Shown here one piece after another: positions 9,920 through 17,528 of a stretch of DNA of 64,000 nucleotides. The DNA lies in contig CAJJAO010000006.1 of assembly GCA_905182265.1 (NCBI GenBank), positions 151,550-215,549 of the forward strand, in the 5' to 3' direction. Made by a program: the position numbers and the translations under genes. Below the pieces are notes generated by a model that saw nothing but the letters and a program-made list of their open reading frames with translations, did no database searches and had not been told where the DNA came from. This DNA is from a gamma proteobacterium HTCC2207 (GTDB lineage Bacteria > Pseudomonadota > Gammaproteobacteria > Pseudomonadales > Porticoccaceae). How positions within the stretch are numbered: position 1 is the stretch's first letter; each line of letters starts with the position of its first letter.

Positions 9920-10798
9920 ATGGGTGAGACGATTGAATTAATACAAGAGCTGGCACTGCTCTATGGGGTAAAAGTGCTTACCGCACTGGCGATTTTTATT
10001 GTTGGTAAATGGGTCGCCAATAAAATCTCTAAGATTGTGCAAAAAGTGTTAGCTAAAAATAATGCCGACCCAGCGATTGAACATTTTGTTGGCAGCCTGG
10101 TGTCCTGGGCATTATTAATCTTTGTGGTCATTGCCGCCCTTGGGCAGCTGGGTATTCAGACCGCGTCATTTGTCGCTATTGTGGGTGCTGCAGGTCTAGC
10201 CATCGGCTTAGCGCTGCAGGGTTCACTGGCCAACTTCGCCGCCGGTGTACTGATTCTTATATTCCGTCCGTTTAAAGTGGGTGACTTCATTGAAGTGGCC
10301 GGGGTCTCCGGCGTGGTGCAAAAGATTCAGATATTTACCACAGAGCTAAATTCCCCAGATAATAAAAAAATCATCGTGCCCAATGGCGGTGTTATCAGCG
10401 GCAATATCACTAACTATTCGGCCAACGATACTAGGCGTGTAGATCTGGTGTTTGGTATTGGCTATGGCGATGATATTGATGGTGCTAAAGCGGTACTGCA
10501 GGCTGTTGTGGCGGCCGAGGCCAAAGTACTTAAGGACCCAGCGCCTACTGTTGCTGTGGTAGAGCTTGCGGACAGTTCGGTCAATCTAGTCTGTCGCCCT
10601 TGGGTAAGCAGCGCGGATTACTGGGATGTCTATTTCAATGTTACCGAGGCTGCCAAGAAGGCCCTGGACGCCAAAGGTATTTCTATTCCCTTTCCACAGA
10701 GAGACCTGCATATACATAATGTTGGACTCTCTAATGAGTCAGCAGAGGCCCAGTCAGCAGGAGCCGAGTCAGCTTCGACTGAGTCGTCGATAGCTTAA
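9920..10798 (+). CDS. mscS: Small-conductance mechanosensitive channel, MscS family
   Basis: Inner-membrane heptameric channel that releases solutes on hypo-osmotic shock. The 292-residue protein has three N-terminal membrane segments (to about residue 110). TM3 carries the Gly/Ala-rich pore motif GAAGLAIGLALQGSLANFAAG, followed by RPFKVGDFIEVAG of the beta domain and a cytoplasmic C-terminal domain. AAAAGGA precedes the ATG. The last 20 residues are Ser/Ala/Glu-rich with repeated SAE/ESA units, an unconserved tail whose DNA is itself repetitive (gtcagca). It stands alone between parC and a small stress protein. Confidence 0.93.
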   Translation: MGETIELIQELALLYGVKVLTALAIFIVGKWVANKISKIVQKVLAKNNADPAIEHFVGSLVSWALLIFVVIAALGQLGIQTASFVAIVGAAGLAIGLALQGSLANFAAGVLILIFRPFKVGDFIEVAGVSGVVQKIQIFTTELNSPDNKKIIVPNGGVISGNITNYSANDTRRVDLVFGIGYGDDIDGAKAVLQAVVAAEAKVLKDPAPTVAVVELADSSVNLVCRPWVSSADYWDVYFNVTEAAKKALDAKGISIPFPQRDLHIHNVGLSNESAEAQSAGAESASTESSIA

Positions 10799-10880
10799 CT
10801 TTCGATGGGCTTAATTTTAGAGGGGTTTGTTCTTAGAGGTACTAATTCCATAACGACTAATCGACACAAGGATAACTAGC

Positions 10881-11129
10881 ATGGGTATTTTTTCATGGAT
10901 TTTGTTAGGACTATTGGCAGGCATATTAGCGAAAGTTATTATGCCGGGCGACGACAAAGGCGGGTTTGTAATGACGACTTTGTTGGGTGTTGCCGGTGCT
11001 TTTATTGGCGGCTGGCTAGGTTCGCTGGTGGGCTTGGGCACTGTTGGAGAGTTTAGTCTAGGCAGCTTGCTGACCGCCATAGTGGGCGCGCTAGTGCTGT
11101 TGTTTGTCTATCGGCTTTGGTCTAAGTAG
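10881..11129 (+). CDS. GlsB/YeaQ/YmgE family small membrane protein
   Basis: An 82-residue, Gly-rich integral membrane protein of the transglycosylase-associated (GlsB/YeaQ/YmgE) family, often stress-induced but with no defined activity. Three hydrophobic segments are visible, with conserved features GLLAGILAKVIMPGDDKGG and LLGVAGAFIGGWLGSLVG. An AAGGATAACTAGC leader supplies the ribosome-binding site. It is followed by a strong bidirectional terminator facing ctpA. It is probably a monocistronic unit or cotranscribed with mscS. Confidence 0.88.
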   Translation: MGIFSWILLGLLAGILAKVIMPGDDKGGFVMTTLLGVAGAFIGGWLGSLVGLGTVGEFSLGSLLTAIVGALVLLFVYRLWSK

Positions 11130-11174
11130 ATATTCCATCTAAGTAGTCATTGTTGTAATACAAATGTTGTATAC

Positions 11175-11205
11175 AAAAAAACGCCGCGTCTGCGGCGTTT
11201 TTTTT
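11175..11205. terminator. Bidirectional rho-independent terminator
   Basis: ACGCCGC (11181-11187) pairs with GCGGCGT (11192-11198) around a 4-base loop, flanked by six As on the left and eight Ts on the right. It ends both the plus-strand small protein and the minus-strand ctpA transcripts, which converge here. Confidence 0.92.
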
Positions 11206-11220
11206 GTTGGTCTTAGCACT

Positions 11221-12567
11221 CTAGTCGCTCTGGCGACTACCAAGCAGATAAAAACCCTTAAGTAAGTTAAGCGCTTCGTAGAGTTGATTGTCTGCGCTCA
11301 GGTCTTCTTTTTCATCCTTATCATCTGCCTTGTCTTTATCTTCCCCTTCGCCAGTTTCTAAATGGCCTTCAAGGTCGGCTTCACGGACGGTTTTGCGAAT
11401 GTTGTAAGGGCGAATTTCAGCGCGCTCGACAATAATGTCAGGGACAATACCCTCGGCCTGAATTGAGCGACCGCTGGGAGTGAAGTAGCGGGCGGTGGTT
11501 AATTTTATTGCCCGGCCATCCCCAAGGGGCAATACAGTCTGCACAGACCCTTTACCAAAACTTTGGGTACCTAAAATCGCGGCACGGCCATGATCCTGTA
11601 ATGCGCCCGCTACAATCTCTGAGGCAGAGGCACTGCCACCATTGACTAAAACAACGACTGGTAAGCCCTCGAGTATATCCCCGGCTGTGGCTTCGAAGCT
11701 TTGGTTAGCACTGGGCAGACGGCCCTCGGTATAGACAACAGTGCCGGAGTCGATAAGCGCACCGGCAATCTCTACCGATGCGGGAACTAGACCGCCTGGG
11801 TTGTTGCGCAGGTCAATCACGACACCTTTAAGAGGCTCGTCTTTTGGTCGGTCATTTTTAAGCTCTTTTAATGTTGCGACAAAGTCGCTACCTGAATTGC
11901 GCTGGAACTGAGCCACTCGAACATAGCCATAACCTGGTTCAAGCAGGCGGCTGCGTACAGCACTGACCTTAATAATATCCCTCACTACATCGATATCAAT
12001 GGTGTCGTCTTGGCCTTCGCGAAAAATGGTTAATTTAATAGGAGTCCCTTTTTTACCGCGCATTTTTTCAATGGCCTTTTGTAGGCTCATGCCGCGCACC
12101 GGGTTATCGTTCATCTTTACAATTAAATCTCCGGCTTGCACGCCGGCTTCAGCAGCGGGGCTGTCGTCGATTGGAGATACCACGCGAATCACACCGTCTT
12201 GGGTGCTGACCTCTAGCCCTAGACCACCGTATTCACCGGAAGAGCTTTCTTCGAGGTCACCGTAGCTCTCTTCATTGAGGTATACCGAATGGGGGTCTAG
12301 TTCAGTGAGAAGCCCAGCGATGGCATTCTCTAAAAGCTGGGTGTCGCTAACCTCTTCTACATAACCTTGACGAATCTGCTCAAATACTTGGGTAAATAAA
12401 CGCAGCTCGCGGAGCGGTAGCCGTTGTTCAGGGGACTCCTTATTACTATCTTCAATAGACGCCTCAAGAGCTTTTTGGGGCTGTATTACACCTTCGGGTT
12501 CGGCTGTTTGGGCAGAGGCAGATACACAAATAAACCCCAGGTATAGGCTTAAAATGATTCTTAACAT
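11221..12567 (-). CDS. ctpA: C-terminal processing serine protease (S41, CtpA type)
   Basis: Exported serine protease with Ser-Lys dyad. The 448 residues comprise a signal peptide (to about residue 20), a linker, a PDZ domain (about 112-190, with GGLGLEV and AGDLIVKMN) and the S41 domain. The catalytic Ser lies in GSASASEI (311-318) and the general-base Lys is K339 in QSFGKGS. An acidic, Lys-rich C-terminal tail (EGEDKDKADDKDEKED) is present. The gene follows gpmI and envC on the same strand, an order shared with Pseudomonas, where CtpA trims cell-wall hydrolases. That role is inferred here from family and context. Confidence 0.93.
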   Translation of the reverse strand: MLRIILSLYLGFICVSASAQTAEPEGVIQPQKALEASIEDSNKESPEQRLPLRELRLFTQVFEQIRQGYVEEVSDTQLLENAIAGLLTELDPHSVYLNEESYGDLEESSSGEYGGLGLEVSTQDGVIRVVSPIDDSPAAEAGVQAGDLIVKMNDNPVRGMSLQKAIEKMRGKKGTPIKLTIFREGQDDTIDIDVVRDIIKVSAVRSRLLEPGYGYVRVAQFQRNSGSDFVATLKELKNDRPKDEPLKGVVIDLRNNPGGLVPASVEIAGALIDSGTVVYTEGRLPSANQSFEATAGDILEGLPVVVLVNGGSASASEIVAGALQDHGRAAILGTQSFGKGSVQTVLPLGDGRAIKLTTARYFTPSGRSIQAEGIVPDIIVERAEIRPYNIRKTVREADLEGHLETGEGEDKDKADDKDEKEDLSADNQLYEALNLLKGFYLLGSRQSD

Positions 12568-12650
12568 AGGTGATTTCCTTAAATTGACCTAGTTTGGAGT
12601 CTAAAAGACCAGCTTGGTTGCACTGGATTCGCTCTTTACTTAAATAGCCA

Positions 12651-12713
12651 CTCAGGGCTCTTTATACGTGGCTGAGGGCTCTCTATAAGTCGCTGAGGGC
12701 TTTTTAATATTGG
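12651..12713. repeat. 21-bp tandem repeat, three units
   Basis: Three 21-base units start with CTCAGGGCTC, CTGAGGGCTC and CTGAGGGCTT and fill much of the envC-ctpA spacer (12568-12733). Identity falls toward the end of each unit. No protein is encoded; function is unknown. Confidence 0.75.
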
Positions 12714-12733
12714 CATACAGGTAATTGTAGACG

Positions 12734-13903
12734 CTAGCGCTTGCCAAGCCATGATTTTGGATCAGCGGGAACGCCCTGTTTACGTATTTCAAAGTACAGG
12801 GCAGGCTTGCTCAATCCGCCGGTATCCCCAGCTCGCGATAGTATCTCATTGCTCTGCACCAGATCTCCGGTGTCTTTGAGTAGCTCCTGGTTATGGGCAT
12901 AGAGGGTCATGTAGCCGCCGCTATGATCGACAATCACCAGTAGCCCAAAGCCCCGCAGGTAATTAGAAAATACCACGCGGCCATGGTGTACGGCTTTTAC
13001 GGCATCTCCTGCCTTGGCATTAATCAACCAGCCTTCCCAGCGCAACTCACCGGAACGACTGCTGCCAAAGCTGTGGGCCACGCGCCCCTTTAAGGGCCAG
13101 CTGAGTTTTCCTTTGCGAGATATAAAAGACTCGTAGTTAGAGGGCAGGGCCAGATCGGCTGAGGCCTGTTTTACGGCTGCAAGCAGCTCTTCTAACTTGC
13201 CTCTTTCTTTTTGTAGTTTGCTGAGTTTCTTTTTGTCACTGCGCAGCGAGACCTTTACGGTATCTAATGTCTGTTTACGCTTTTTAACCTGACTGGCCAG
13301 TTTGGTTTTATCGGCTTGCAGTTCTTTTCGCGACTGGCTGAGGCGCAGAGATTCACTTTTAATACTGCGAATTACCCCAGCTAGTTCATCTACATCGGCT
13401 TTGTAGCGCTGAATTTTATCGGCCCGTGCCTGCAAAAAATAATCGTAATATCTAAACACTCGGGAAATTTGTTGCGGGTCTTCTTGATTGAGCAGCAGCT
13501 TGATAGGTTCTTGATTGCCTAGCTTATAGGCGGCGGCAATCTGCTCGACAATAGCCGCACTCTGGCCGTCAATACCTTGCTGCAGATCGTTTTGTTGTTT
13601 ATTGAGTTTTTTCAACTTGGCTTCTAAATTGTTAATTTTGTTGCGCAGCCGCCGCACATTGCTATTGATCTTACTAGCTTTGAGCTCGATCTTTTTTAGC
13701 CCAGTCTGCAGGTTGTCGCGCTCTTTGTCGCGATCTTCAAGTTTTTTTTCTAGACTGGAAATGGAACGCTTAAGGTTATCTAACTGCTTTTCCTGTTTGC
13801 CGTCGGCGGCAGCGAGGGAACTAAAGCCCAACAGCAGAGAGCAGGTTACCAAGGTGCTTAGCAGCAGCCTTGGTAATCTATGTCTCGCTGCTGAGTTATT
13901 CAT
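12734..13903 (-). CDS. envC: Murein hydrolase activator EnvC
   Basis: Periplasmic activator of amidases during septal peptidoglycan splitting. It has a signal peptide (to about residue 33), a long charged coiled coil (about 35-245), and a C-terminal LytM/M23 fold (about 275-385). The metal ligands are degenerate: the usual HLHFEI appears as ALYFEIR and the upstream HxxxD is lost. This is expected of EnvC, which activates rather than cuts. Its start codon overlaps the gpmI stop by one base, so the two are translationally coupled. Length 389 is close to E. coli EnvC (419). Confidence 0.92.
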   Translation of the reverse strand: MNNSAARHRLPRLLLSTLVTCSLLLGFSSLAAADGKQEKQLDNLKRSISSLEKKLEDRDKERDNLQTGLKKIELKASKINSNVRRLRNKINNLEAKLKKLNKQQNDLQQGIDGQSAAIVEQIAAAYKLGNQEPIKLLLNQEDPQQISRVFRYYDYFLQARADKIQRYKADVDELAGVIRSIKSESLRLSQSRKELQADKTKLASQVKKRKQTLDTVKVSLRSDKKKLSKLQKERGKLEELLAAVKQASADLALPSNYESFISRKGKLSWPLKGRVAHSFGSSRSGELRWEGWLINAKAGDAVKAVHHGRVVFSNYLRGFGLLVIVDHSGGYMTLYAHNQELLKDTGDLVQSNEILSRAGDTGGLSKPALYFEIRKQGVPADPKSWLGKR

Positions 13904-15456
13904 CAGATTATGAGAGAGCGGCCGGTCATTTCGGCAGGTTGGTCGAGCCCCATTAGTGCAAGCATGGTGGGGGCTATATCCGCGAGTGAGCCGTCTGCTG
14001 CGAGGCCCAGTTGGCGATGTCCTGCATAGACCAGCGGCACGGGCAACGTGGTGTGCTGTGTATGAGGCTGATTATTAGATTCATCAAACATCTGCTCTAC
14101 GTTGCCGTGGTCGGCGGTAATTAAGCATTCACCACCAGCAGCGGTAATGGCAGTAATAATCTGACCAAGACAGTGATCGACCGCTTCAACGGCCTTAACA
14201 GAGGCGTCAAAGTCACCGGTGTGACCAACCTGGTCGCAGTTGGCATAGTTACAAATAATGGTATCGAACTGCCCGCTGCCAATAGCTTCTACAAGCTTTT
14301 CGGTCACTTGGGGGGCACTCATCTCCGGCATTTCATCGTAGGTGCTGACGTCTGGAGAAGGGATTAATATTCGCTCTTCACCTGGGTATAGTGACTCGCG
14401 GCCGCCGCTAAAAAAGAACGTTACATGGGCGTATTTTTCAGTCTCTGCTATGCGTAATTGCTGCTTGTTCTGACTGGCCAGATACTCGCCGAGGGAATTG
14501 ACTAATGGCTGTGGAGGATAGGCGCAGGGCACGTCGATATTAGCTTCGTATTCTGTGGTCATCACAAAGGTCGATAGGGAGGGTACTGTAGCGCGAGTGA
14601 AACCATCAAAGCCGCTTTCGCCATTATCGTCGACGAAGGCATGGGTTATTTCTCGTGCGCGGTCCGGCCTAAAGTTCATGTAGATAACCGCATCGCCATC
14701 GACAATCGATACTGTGGACTCACCTGGGCCAGCAATACTGGTGGCTTTTACGAACTCATCGTTCTCGTCCCGGGCATAGGCTGCCTCGAGCCCACTGATA
14801 GGGTCAGTTGCTCTATGGCTACCAACACCTTCGGTCATTAGACGATAGGCCTGTTCTACCCGATCCCAGCGATTATCCCGATCCATGGAATAGAAACGGC
14901 CGATAATAGAGGCAATGCGGCCTACGCCTAACTGTTCGCAAAGGGCCTGAGTCTTTTCTAGAGAAGGCTTGGCGCTGCGCGGGGGGCAGTCGCGGCCATC
15001 GAGAGAGGCATGAATATAAACTTTTTGTGCACCGCGCTGAACAGCTAACTCCAGCATGGCATTGATATGGTTTTCGTGGCTGTGGACACCGCCGGGGGAC
15101 AGCAAGCCCATAATATGTACGGCATTGTCGGTGGCTATGGCTTTATCGATGGCATCGCAAAACACCGGGTTAGTAAAGAAGTCGCCATCGGCAATCGCTT
15201 TATTGATACGGGTAAAGTTTTGATACACCACACGCCCAGCGCCCAGCGTCATATGGCCCACTTCAGAGTTACCCATTTGGCCTTCGGGCAATCCCACTTC
15301 TAGACCCGAGGTGTGAATAAGTGTTTTGGGGTTGTTGGCCCATAATTTTTCCCATACAGGTGCATTGGCACCGGCAACGGCATTGTATTTCGCGTCGCTG
15401 CTGTAGCCGAAGCCGTCAAGAATCAAGAGTACTAGGGGGGATTTCTCTGTAGTCAT
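13903..15456 (-). CDS. gpmI: 2,3-bisphosphoglycerate-independent phosphoglycerate mutase
   Basis: Interconverts 3- and 2-phosphoglycerate with two Mn ions in glycolysis and gluconeogenesis. The 517 residues match the family. Metal ligands are seen in [11 protein letters not shown] at the N terminus and [12 protein letters not shown] near the C terminus, and the phosphoserine is S64 in [15 protein letters not shown]. It heads the gpmI-envC-ctpA run. In many gammaproteobacteria gpmI diverges from yibN-grxC-secB; here that trio is about 25 kb away, so the linkage has been broken. Confidence 0.96.
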   Translation of the reverse strand: MTTEKSPLVLLILDGFGYSSDAKYNAVAGANAPVWEKLWANNPKTLIHTSGLEVGLPEGQMGNSEVGHMTLGAGRVVYQNFTRINKAIADGDFFTNPVFCDAIDKAIATDNAVHIMGLLSPGGVHSHENHINAMLELAVQRGAQKVYIHASLDGRDCPPRSAKPSLEKTQALCEQLGVGRIASIIGRFYSMDRDNRWDRVEQAYRLMTEGVGSHRATDPISGLEAAYARDENDEFVKATSIAGPGESTVSIVDGDAVIYMNFRPDRAREITHAFVDDNGESGFDGFTRATVPSLSTFVMTTEYEANIDVPCAYPPQPLVNSLGEYLASQNKQQLRIAETEKYAHVTFFFSGGRESLYPGEERILIPSPDVSTYDEMPEMSAPQVTEKLVEAIGSGQFDTIICNYANCDQVGHTGDFDASVKAVEAVDHCLGQIITAITAAGGECLITADHGNVEQMFDESNNQPHTQHTTLPVPLVYAGHRQLGLAADGSLADIAPTMLALMGLDQPAEMTGRSLII

Positions 15457-15548
15457 AGATTTTTGTATACATCCTGTTGGGTACTTATTAAGTACTCTGA
15501 TTCTAAAGCTAACGCAGCAAATTCGCTACGCTCGTTTCGTTATTAAAT

Positions 15549-15638
15549 AACCTGCTAAAACAAGGACTGCTAAGAAAAGCACTACTAAAACCAGCACTAT
15601 TAAAGCGCCCTCTAAAAACGGCCCGCCTAAAAAGCTCC
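15549..15638. repeat. Degenerate 13-15-bp tandem repeat, six units
   Basis: Units aacctgctaaaacaa, ggactgctaagaaaa, gcactactaaaacca, gcactattaaagcg, ccctctaaaaacg and gcccgcctaaaaag share a ctaaaa core at a period of 13-15 bases. They begin immediately downstream of the uup stop (minus strand) and fill the spacer towards gpmI. The ORF track reads a long shadow ORF through them, but nothing supports it as a gene. Confidence 0.65.
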
Positions 15639-17525
15639 CTACTGGTTTTCCAGAATCTCCCAGCGCTCGTAACAATGGCTGAGTTGCTTCTGGCAGTCCG
15701 CCAGCTGGGTTTCGGTCGCCTGAGTTTCAGATCGCTCACCTTTATAAAAGTCTGGCTGGCTAATGAGCTCAGAAATCTGTGCAATTTGCGTTTCCAGCTC
15801 TTCAATTTGTTTAGGTAGGCTATCGAGCTCCCGCTGATCTTTATACACCAGCTTCTTGCCTGCGGTTTTATTCTTGGCCTGAATCTTTGCAGGCTCTTGG
15901 GCCGGGGCAGGCTGTTCCGCCTTGCGCTGACGCAACCAGTCGTCATAGCCACCGATATATTGATTGATACTGCCATCGCCCTCAAAGACCAGAGTGCTGG
16001 TGACTACGTTATTGAGAAAAGCACGATCGTGACTCACAAGAATAATAGTGCCCTTGTAGTCTATTAACAGTTCCTCGAGCAGATCTAAGGTGTCGATATC
16101 CAGGTCGTTGGTCGGTTCATCCAAGACTAATATATTGGATGGCTGGGTAAACAGCTTAGCCAGCAAGAGCCGATTGCGCTCTCCACCAGATAGAGCCTTG
16201 ACCGGTTGGCGACAGCGCTCAGGGGCAAACAAAAAATCTTGCAGATAGCTGATTACATGGCGGGGTTTGCCGCCGATTTCCAGCATGTCTTTACCTCCAG
16301 AGACATTATCTTGAACAGTTTTTTCTTCGTCCAATGCTGATCTGTACTGGTCAAAATAGGCCACGTTTAAGTTGGTGCCTGTTTTGATTGTGCCCTGCTG
16401 CGGGCTTAGTTCGCCGAGTAGTAGTTTAATTAATGTTGTTTTACCCACACCATTGCGGCCGATAAAGCCGACTTTGTCACCGCGCTGAATCAGGGTCGAG
16501 AAATCCCGTACCACGGGCTCGTTGGAGTCCCCGCCTTCAAAGGTGAAGCTGATATTTTGCGCTTCGGCGACGATCTTGCCGGATTTGTCCGCCTGCTGAA
16601 TATCCATGCGCGCTGTGCCCAACTGTTTGCGACGATCGGCGTACTCTGAACGCATTGATTCCAATGCGCGGACTCGGCCTTCGTTACGGGTGCGGCGCGC
16701 TTTAATACCCTGACGAATCCAGACTTCCTCTTGGGAGAGTCGTTTGTCGAACAAGGCATTTTGCCGCTCTTCAACTTCGAGAATATCTTCTTTACGCTGC
16801 AGGTAAGTCGCATAGTTGCAGTTAAATTCTGCCAGCTGGCCGCGATCGATTTCAATAAAGCGGGTGGCCAGATTATCCATAAAGCGGCGATCGTGGCTAA
16901 TAAATAACAGTGAGCCCTCCCACTTGAGTAGGAACTGCTCAACCCATTGAATCGCGTCGATATCTAAATGGTTAGTCGGCTCGTCTAGTAACAGCAGGTC
17001 TGGGTCGCAGACCAGCGCTCGGGCCAGAAGCACTCGACGTTTATAACCGCCGGAGAGGCTGGAGATATCGACGTCTGCGTTGAGATCCATCTTGGTAATA
17101 ATCGCTTCGACACGCTGGTTAATATCCCAGCCATTGACCCGGTCGAGCTCGCTTTGGCAGTCTTCGAGGTCGCGCATGGTTTGATCACTGGGATCATTGC
17201 CGAGCTCTAGAATCAGATGGTGGTAACGCTTGGCCAGTTCGCCCTCGGCACCCAGCCCTTGAGTAATAACGTCAAAAACACTGCCCTCTGCATCCTTAGG
17301 CACCGACTGTTCTAGCTGAGCTATTTTTACCCCAGAGGCGCGCTTTAAAACGCCCTCATCAGCAATCACCTGGCCGGTGAGAATCTTCATCAGAGTCGAC
17401 TTGCCAGCGCCGTTGCGGCCGATCAAGCAGACTCGCTCACCGCGCTCAATCACCAAATTAATATGGTCGATTAGGGGCGGTTGGCCATAGCTAAGATAAA
17501 TATCTTGCAGTGTTACTAGGGGCAT
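15639..17525 (-). CDS. uup: ABC-F family ATPase, Uup-like
   Basis: Soluble duplicated ABC ATPase of the ABC-F class, acting on ribosomes or translation-linked DNA stability rather than transport. There are two nucleotide-binding domains: Walker A GRNGAGKST near residue 37 with signature LSGGYKRR, and Walker A GRNGVGKTT near 355 with signature LSGGERNR. Each has an LLLDEPTNHLD or LVLDEPTNDLD Walker B. The linker (about 250-310) is Arg/Lys-rich. A C-terminal coiled coil (about 560-628) favours Uup over EttA. No membrane segments are present. It is three bases from the RND gene upstream, so they are probably cotranscribed. Confidence 0.92.
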   Translation of the reverse strand: MPLVTLQDIYLSYGQPPLIDHINLVIERGERVCLIGRNGAGKSTLMKILTGQVIADEGVLKRASGVKIAQLEQSVPKDAEGSVFDVITQGLGAEGELAKRYHHLILELGNDPSDQTMRDLEDCQSELDRVNGWDINQRVEAIITKMDLNADVDISSLSGGYKRRVLLARALVCDPDLLLLDEPTNHLDIDAIQWVEQFLLKWEGSLLFISHDRRFMDNLATRFIEIDRGQLAEFNCNYATYLQRKEDILEVEERQNALFDKRLSQEEVWIRQGIKARRTRNEGRVRALESMRSEYADRRKQLGTARMDIQQADKSGKIVAEAQNISFTFEGGDSNEPVVRDFSTLIQRGDKVGFIGRNGVGKTTLIKLLLGELSPQQGTIKTGTNLNVAYFDQYRSALDEEKTVQDNVSGGKDMLEIGGKPRHVISYLQDFLFAPERCRQPVKALSGGERNRLLLAKLFTQPSNILVLDEPTNDLDIDTLDLLEELLIDYKGTIILVSHDRAFLNNVVTSTLVFEGDGSINQYIGGYDDWLRQRKAEQPAPAQEPAKIQAKNKTAGKKLVYKDQRELDSLPKQIEELETQIAQISELISQPDFYKGERSETQATETQLADCQKQLSHCYERWEILENQ

Positions 17526-17528
17526 AGA

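Noticed and set aside
11166-11176. TTGTATACAA palindrome before the terminator, similar to HutC operators
   Set aside because: It is downstream of genes in both directions and lacks the TATATA centre; chance is likely.
15509-15985. 158-residue minus-strand ORF overlapping uup
   Set aside because: Runs through the degenerate repeat and out of frame into uup; no start signal or family.
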